From assembly GCA_963776935.1 (NCBI GenBank), contig CAVZOP010000008.1, positions 186,001 to 250,000 of the forward strand: a stretch of DNA of 64,000 bases, read 5' to 3'. Under the pieces are notes generated by a model. That model was not told the DNA's origin. It did not search any database and worked only from the letters and a program-made list of their open reading frames with translations. Made by a program: the position numbers and the translations under genes. This DNA is from JALOLG01 sp963776935 (GTDB lineage: Bacteria; Actinomycetota; Acidimicrobiia; Acidimicrobiales; Ilumatobacteraceae). This document shows positions 61,367 through 64,000 of the stretch, in pieces. Each line of letters starts with the position of its first letter. Position 1 is the first letter of the stretch.

Positions 61367-62407
61367 GTGGCGACCGATGTCAACCGTGACGACCGCCCCC
61401 GGACGGTCACCATGCAGGACATCGCCCGGGCCGCCGGCGTGTCCCAGTCGACCGTCTCGCGCGTGCTCAACGACACCATGACGTCAGTGCCGATCGCGGC
61501 GCAAACCCGCGAACGCGTGCTCGAGGTCGCCGAGCGGCTCGGTTACCGCCCGAACCCGCTCGCCCGTGGCCTGCGAGGTGCCAAGACGATGTTGCTCGGA
61601 GTCATCGTTCGGGAGATCTCCGACGCCTTCTTCACCACTGCCGTCGAGGCGGTGTCCGTGTCGGCTCGTGAGCGGAACTACAACGTCGTGCTCGGCAGCG
61701 CCCACAGCCAGGCCGACGAGGCGATCGTGCTGCGTGCCGTTCTCGAGACCCGGCACTGTGACGGCATCTTGTTGCTCGGCGACATGCGCGACCAGCCCCG
61801 CCTCCTCGACGATCTCGCCGCGTCGCACGTGCCGGTGGTGGCCATGTGGCAGGGAACCGCGCTGGCGGGCGTGGTGACGATCAACATCGACAACCGCGGC
61901 GGCATCGCGTCGGCGATCGATCATCTCGCCGACCTCGGCCATCGCCGATTCGGCTTCATCGGTGGGTATCCGCACGGCGACGTCCGCGAACGAAGGGCCG
62001 CCTTCGTAGACCGCACGACGGCGCTGGGAATGCCTTCCTTCGACGCTCATCATCACGCCGCGAGCAATGAGGCGGCCTCAGGATCCGACGCGTTCCGAAA
62101 CCTGATCGGCATGCTCGATCCTCCGACGGCGATCGTCGCCGCCACCGATCAGGTCGCCATCGGCGCGCTCCACGCCGCGCATGCGCTCGGCGTCAGCGTC
62201 CCGGACGAGGTGTCGATCGTCGGCTTCGACGACATCCCGCTCACCCGGTACACCGCTCCCCCGCTCACGACGGTTCACCAGCCGATCGGCGACATGGCCG
62301 AGTTGGCGGTCAGCTTGATCGTCGACGCACCGCCACCCGACGGGTCGCACCGTGTGTTCCCGACGCGTTTGGAGCTGCGCTCGACCACCGGTCCGGTTCC
62401 GTCATGA
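61367..62407 (+). CDS. LacI-family sugar-responsive regulator
   Basis: A 346-residue repressor. The N-terminal HTH and hinge read TMQDIARAAGVSQSTVSRVLND through RERVLEVAERLGYRPNPLARGLRG (about 13-68). The periplasmic-binding-like ligand domain follows with LLGVIVREISDAFFTTAVEAV, DGILLLGDMRDQPRLLDDL, INIDNRGGIASAIDHLADLGHRRFGFIGG, AATDQVAIGALHAAHALGVSVPDEVSIVGFDDIPLTRYTAPPLTTVHQP. GTG 61367 fits the leaderless spacing from TAATGT. It is divergent from the ABC operon and upstream of xylA, so it may regulate both. Ligand unknown, possibly xylose. Confidence 0.92.
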   Translation: MATDVNRDDRPRTVTMQDIARAAGVSQSTVSRVLNDTMTSVPIAAQTRERVLEVAERLGYRPNPLARGLRGAKTMLLGVIVREISDAFFTTAVEAVSVSARERNYNVVLGSAHSQADEAIVLRAVLETRHCDGILLLGDMRDQPRLLDDLAASHVPVVAMWQGTALAGVVTINIDNRGGIASAIDHLADLGHRRFGFIGGYPHGDVRERRAAFVDRTTALGMPSFDAHHHAASNEAASGSDAFRNLIGMLDPPTAIVAATDQVAIGALHAAHALGVSVPDEVSIVGFDDIPLTRYTAPPLTTVHQPIGDMAELAVSLIVDAPPPDGSHRVFPTRLELRSTTGPVPS

Positions 62408-62556
62408 GCGCCGCGAGCACTGCAGCACGGACGACAGGACGCGGGGGTGTCCTCTCCTGCTCAGAACGTCGCTATTGATCCCGAAGTGGGCGGTCGGCGG
62501 GCGCCCGAAGACGAGTGGCGGGGCGAAGGTCCAACGACACGACAAGGAGCCGGTCG

Positions 62557-63719
62557 ATGAGCACATGGCAGCCGTCCCCAGAGCACAAGTTCGCGTTCGG
62601 TCTGTGGACCATCGGGTTCCAGGGGCGGGATCCGTTCGGCGACGTCACCCGAGCACCCATCGAACCGTGGGAGTTCGTGTACCGGCTCGCCGATCTCGGC
62701 GGCTGGGGCGTGAGCTTCCACGACGATGACCTCATCCCGCCGGACGCCACGCCCGGCGAACGCGATGACATCCTCGACAAGTTCCGCAAGGCGCTCGACT
62801 CGACCGGGATCGTCGTGTCGATGGCGACCACGAACCTGTTCTGGCACCCCGTGTTCAAGGACGGTGCGTTCACGTCGGCCGACCGCGACGTACGTCGCTT
62901 CGCGATCCAAAAGACGATGCGAGCGATCGATCTCGGCGTCGAGCTCGGCGCCGAGACCCACGTGTTCTGGGGCGGCCGCGAAGGCGTCGAGGCCGTTGCC
63001 GCCAAGCCACCGCTCGACGCGCTCGTCCGATACCGCGAAGCGTTGAACTTCCTGTGCGACTACGTCCGCGATCACGGCTACCCGACGCGGTTCGCGCTCG
63101 AGCCGAAGCCGAACGAACCCGCGGCGACACGTTCCTGCCCACGATCGGTCACGCGCTGGCCTTCATCCAGACCCTCGACCATCCCGAGATGGTGGGCCTC
63201 AACCCGGAGGTCGCCCACGAGACGATGGCCGGGCTCAACGTGTACCACGGGCTGGCCCAGGCGATCGACGCCGGGAAGTTGTTCCACATCGACCTGAATG
63301 CGCAGCAGATCGGTCGCTACGACCAGGACCTGCGCTTCGGGTCGGAAGGCATCAAGGACGCCTTCTTCGTCGTCAAGTTGCTCGAAGAGTCGGGATACGA
63401 CGGACCGCGGCACTTCGATGCCCGCCCGTACCGGATGGAGGACGCCGAGGGCGCGTGGGACTTCGCGGCCGGGTGCATGCGGACGTACCTCGCCCTCGCC
63501 GCCAAGGCCAAGCGGTTCGCCGACGATCCCGACATTCGCGAAGCGCTCGAGGAATGCGGAGCGACCGAGCTCACGGAGCCGACCGTCGGTCCGTACTCGA
63601 CGGATGTGGCTCGCACGCTCGCCACCGAGAGATTCGAGCCGGACGCGATGGCCGAGCGCGGCTATCGCAACGAACGCCTCGACCAGCTCGTGATCGATCT
63701 CATCCTCGGCCTCCGCTAG
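62557..63719 (+). CDS. xylA: Xylose isomerase, frameshifted
   Basis: Interconverts D-xylose and D-xylulose (also D-glucose and D-fructose). A class I, actinobacterial-length enzyme of about 387 residues. It begins MSTWQPSPEHKFAFGLWTIG; the catalytic His/Asp pair is in GVSFHDDDLIPPDA. ATTNLFWHPVFKDGAFTS, HVFWGGREG, metal ligands in RFALEPKPNEPRGDTFLP, MVGLNPEVAHETM and FHIDLNAQ follow. A -1 shift at the C run 63118-63121 interrupts EPKPNEP/RGDTFLP; adding one C restores it. AAGGAG is 7 nt before ATG 62557. It gives the cluster its likely substrate, xylose. Confidence 0.93.
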
Positions 63720-63805
63720 CCCGGCTGACCGGACCCCGCCGGCAGTGTCCGGCGAAGTCGACGAGGAGCGGTCAGACTGGTGCGATCGCCGGAGCTACCG
63801 ACGCA

Positions 63806-64000
63806 CTGATTGAGCCCGCACGGCGACGCCAACCGGCCTACGGACTGGTCACGCGGGTTCTGCACTGGTTGACGGTGGCCGCCCTCGCCACGCAGTTCAC
63901 CATCGGATACCTCCTCGACGCCGGTGACAGTGGTCGCGGTCGGGGCCGGGGCCGGGGTGGCGACTCCGGTCGTGGAAGGGGCCGTGGTGGCGATCTCGAC
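63806..64000 (+). CDS. Cytochrome b561-family protein, N-terminal part (runs off right edge)
   Basis: An open frame with PAYGLVTRVLHWLTVAALATQFTIGYLLDAG, the first helix of a cytochrome b561/b type protein with its haem His in RVLHWLT. It is followed by an unusual Gly/Arg/Asp-rich stretch (GRGRGRGRGGDSGRGRGRGG) reaching the window end. No ATG, GTG or TTG occurs in this frame between the preceding stop region and the helix, so the start is uncertain (CTG 63806, or a missing base). The C-terminus is outside the window. Confidence 0.55.
   Translation, partial: MIEPARRRQPAYGLVTRVLHWLTVAALATQFTIGYLLDAGDSGRGRGRGRGGDSGRGRGRGGDLD

Noticed and set aside
1964..63121. Programmed frameshifting or pseudogene formation
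   Set aside because: The shifts occur in many unrelated genes at non-equivalent sites, in both directions, without slippery signals or extra stops.
1..64000. tRNA, rRNA, insertion sequences, prophage or attachment sites
   Set aside because: Intergenic regions were read for cloverleaf arms, transposase frames and terminal repeats; none was convincing. The hairpin repeats lack flanking duplications I could recognise.

Overview
High-GC (about 70%) chromosomal DNA from an actinobacterium. Evidence: mshA (mycothiol biosynthesis), a SigR/RsrA pair, a mycothiol-dependent-isomerase-like protein, a deazaflavin nitroreductase-family protein, a rex-hemA-hemC-hemD-hemB-hemL cluster, and TANNNT -10 boxes only 6-10 nt before many ATG/GTG starts (leaderless mRNAs). 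A deep-branching, Acidimicrobiia/Ilumatobacter-like lineage is my inference. No rRNA, tRNA, CRISPR array, prophage or insertion sequence was seen, and no gene-free stretch exceeds 300 bp.

Layout. 1-5.1 kb: leucine/acyl-CoA catabolism (acyl-CoA dehydrogenase; divergent operon of acyl-CoA synthetase, LiuR-like MerR, acyl-CoA carboxylase and HMG-CoA lyase, joined by ATGA overlaps). 5.1-12.7 kb: ethylmalonyl-CoA mutase, aat, 3-hydroxyacyl-CoA dehydrogenase, cyclophilin, membrane protein, histidine phosphatase, a MoaD/ThiS-like protein, an RsiG-like c-di-GMP anti-sigma factor and an XRE regulator. 12.8-18.4 kb: mshA, YbjN, proC, SAM hydroxide adenosyltransferase, a 27-aa membrane protein, a second acyl-CoA synthetase. 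18.5-28.4 kb: rex and haem genes, interrupted by a convergent pair (secreted beta-propeller/choice-of-anchor protein and a membrane-anchored CARDB-like protein). 28.5-37.4 kb: transporters, oxidoreductases, an epimerase/acyltransferase-like pair, M23 peptidase, a pseudophosphatase, tilS, DinB-like and nitroreductase genes. 37.5-46.5 kb: SARP-type STAND regulator, two acyl-CoA dehydrogenase-like flavoproteins, sigR/rsrA, MarR, SRPBCC-ArsR, methyltransferase. 46.6-55.9 kb: DUF4062-STAND NTPase with TPR, a diguanylate-cyclase remnant, a catalase-hemerythrin-SpoIIE phosphatase operon and an arsenic-type cluster (MFS, flavoprotein, arsR). 56-63.7 kb: sugar cluster (secreted aldose epimerase, DgoR-like GntR, ABC transporter, LacI, xylose isomerase). 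The right end starts a cytochrome b561-like gene.

Two cross-cutting features stand out. First, about fourteen single-base frameshifts interrupt otherwise well-conserved genes, several of them normally essential. Many lie in G or C runs, so sequencing/assembly error is more likely than decay. Second, at least two dispersed intergenic hairpin families recur, one five times and one twice; in the second the stem shows a compensatory base change.

How genes work together: Rex, hem, SigR/RsrA, MshA, catalase and hemerythrin describe redox homeostasis. LiuR-like, Rex, ArsR and sugar regulators each sit beside plausible palindromic operators. The sugar genes share ATCATRTGAT boxes, suggesting one regulon.
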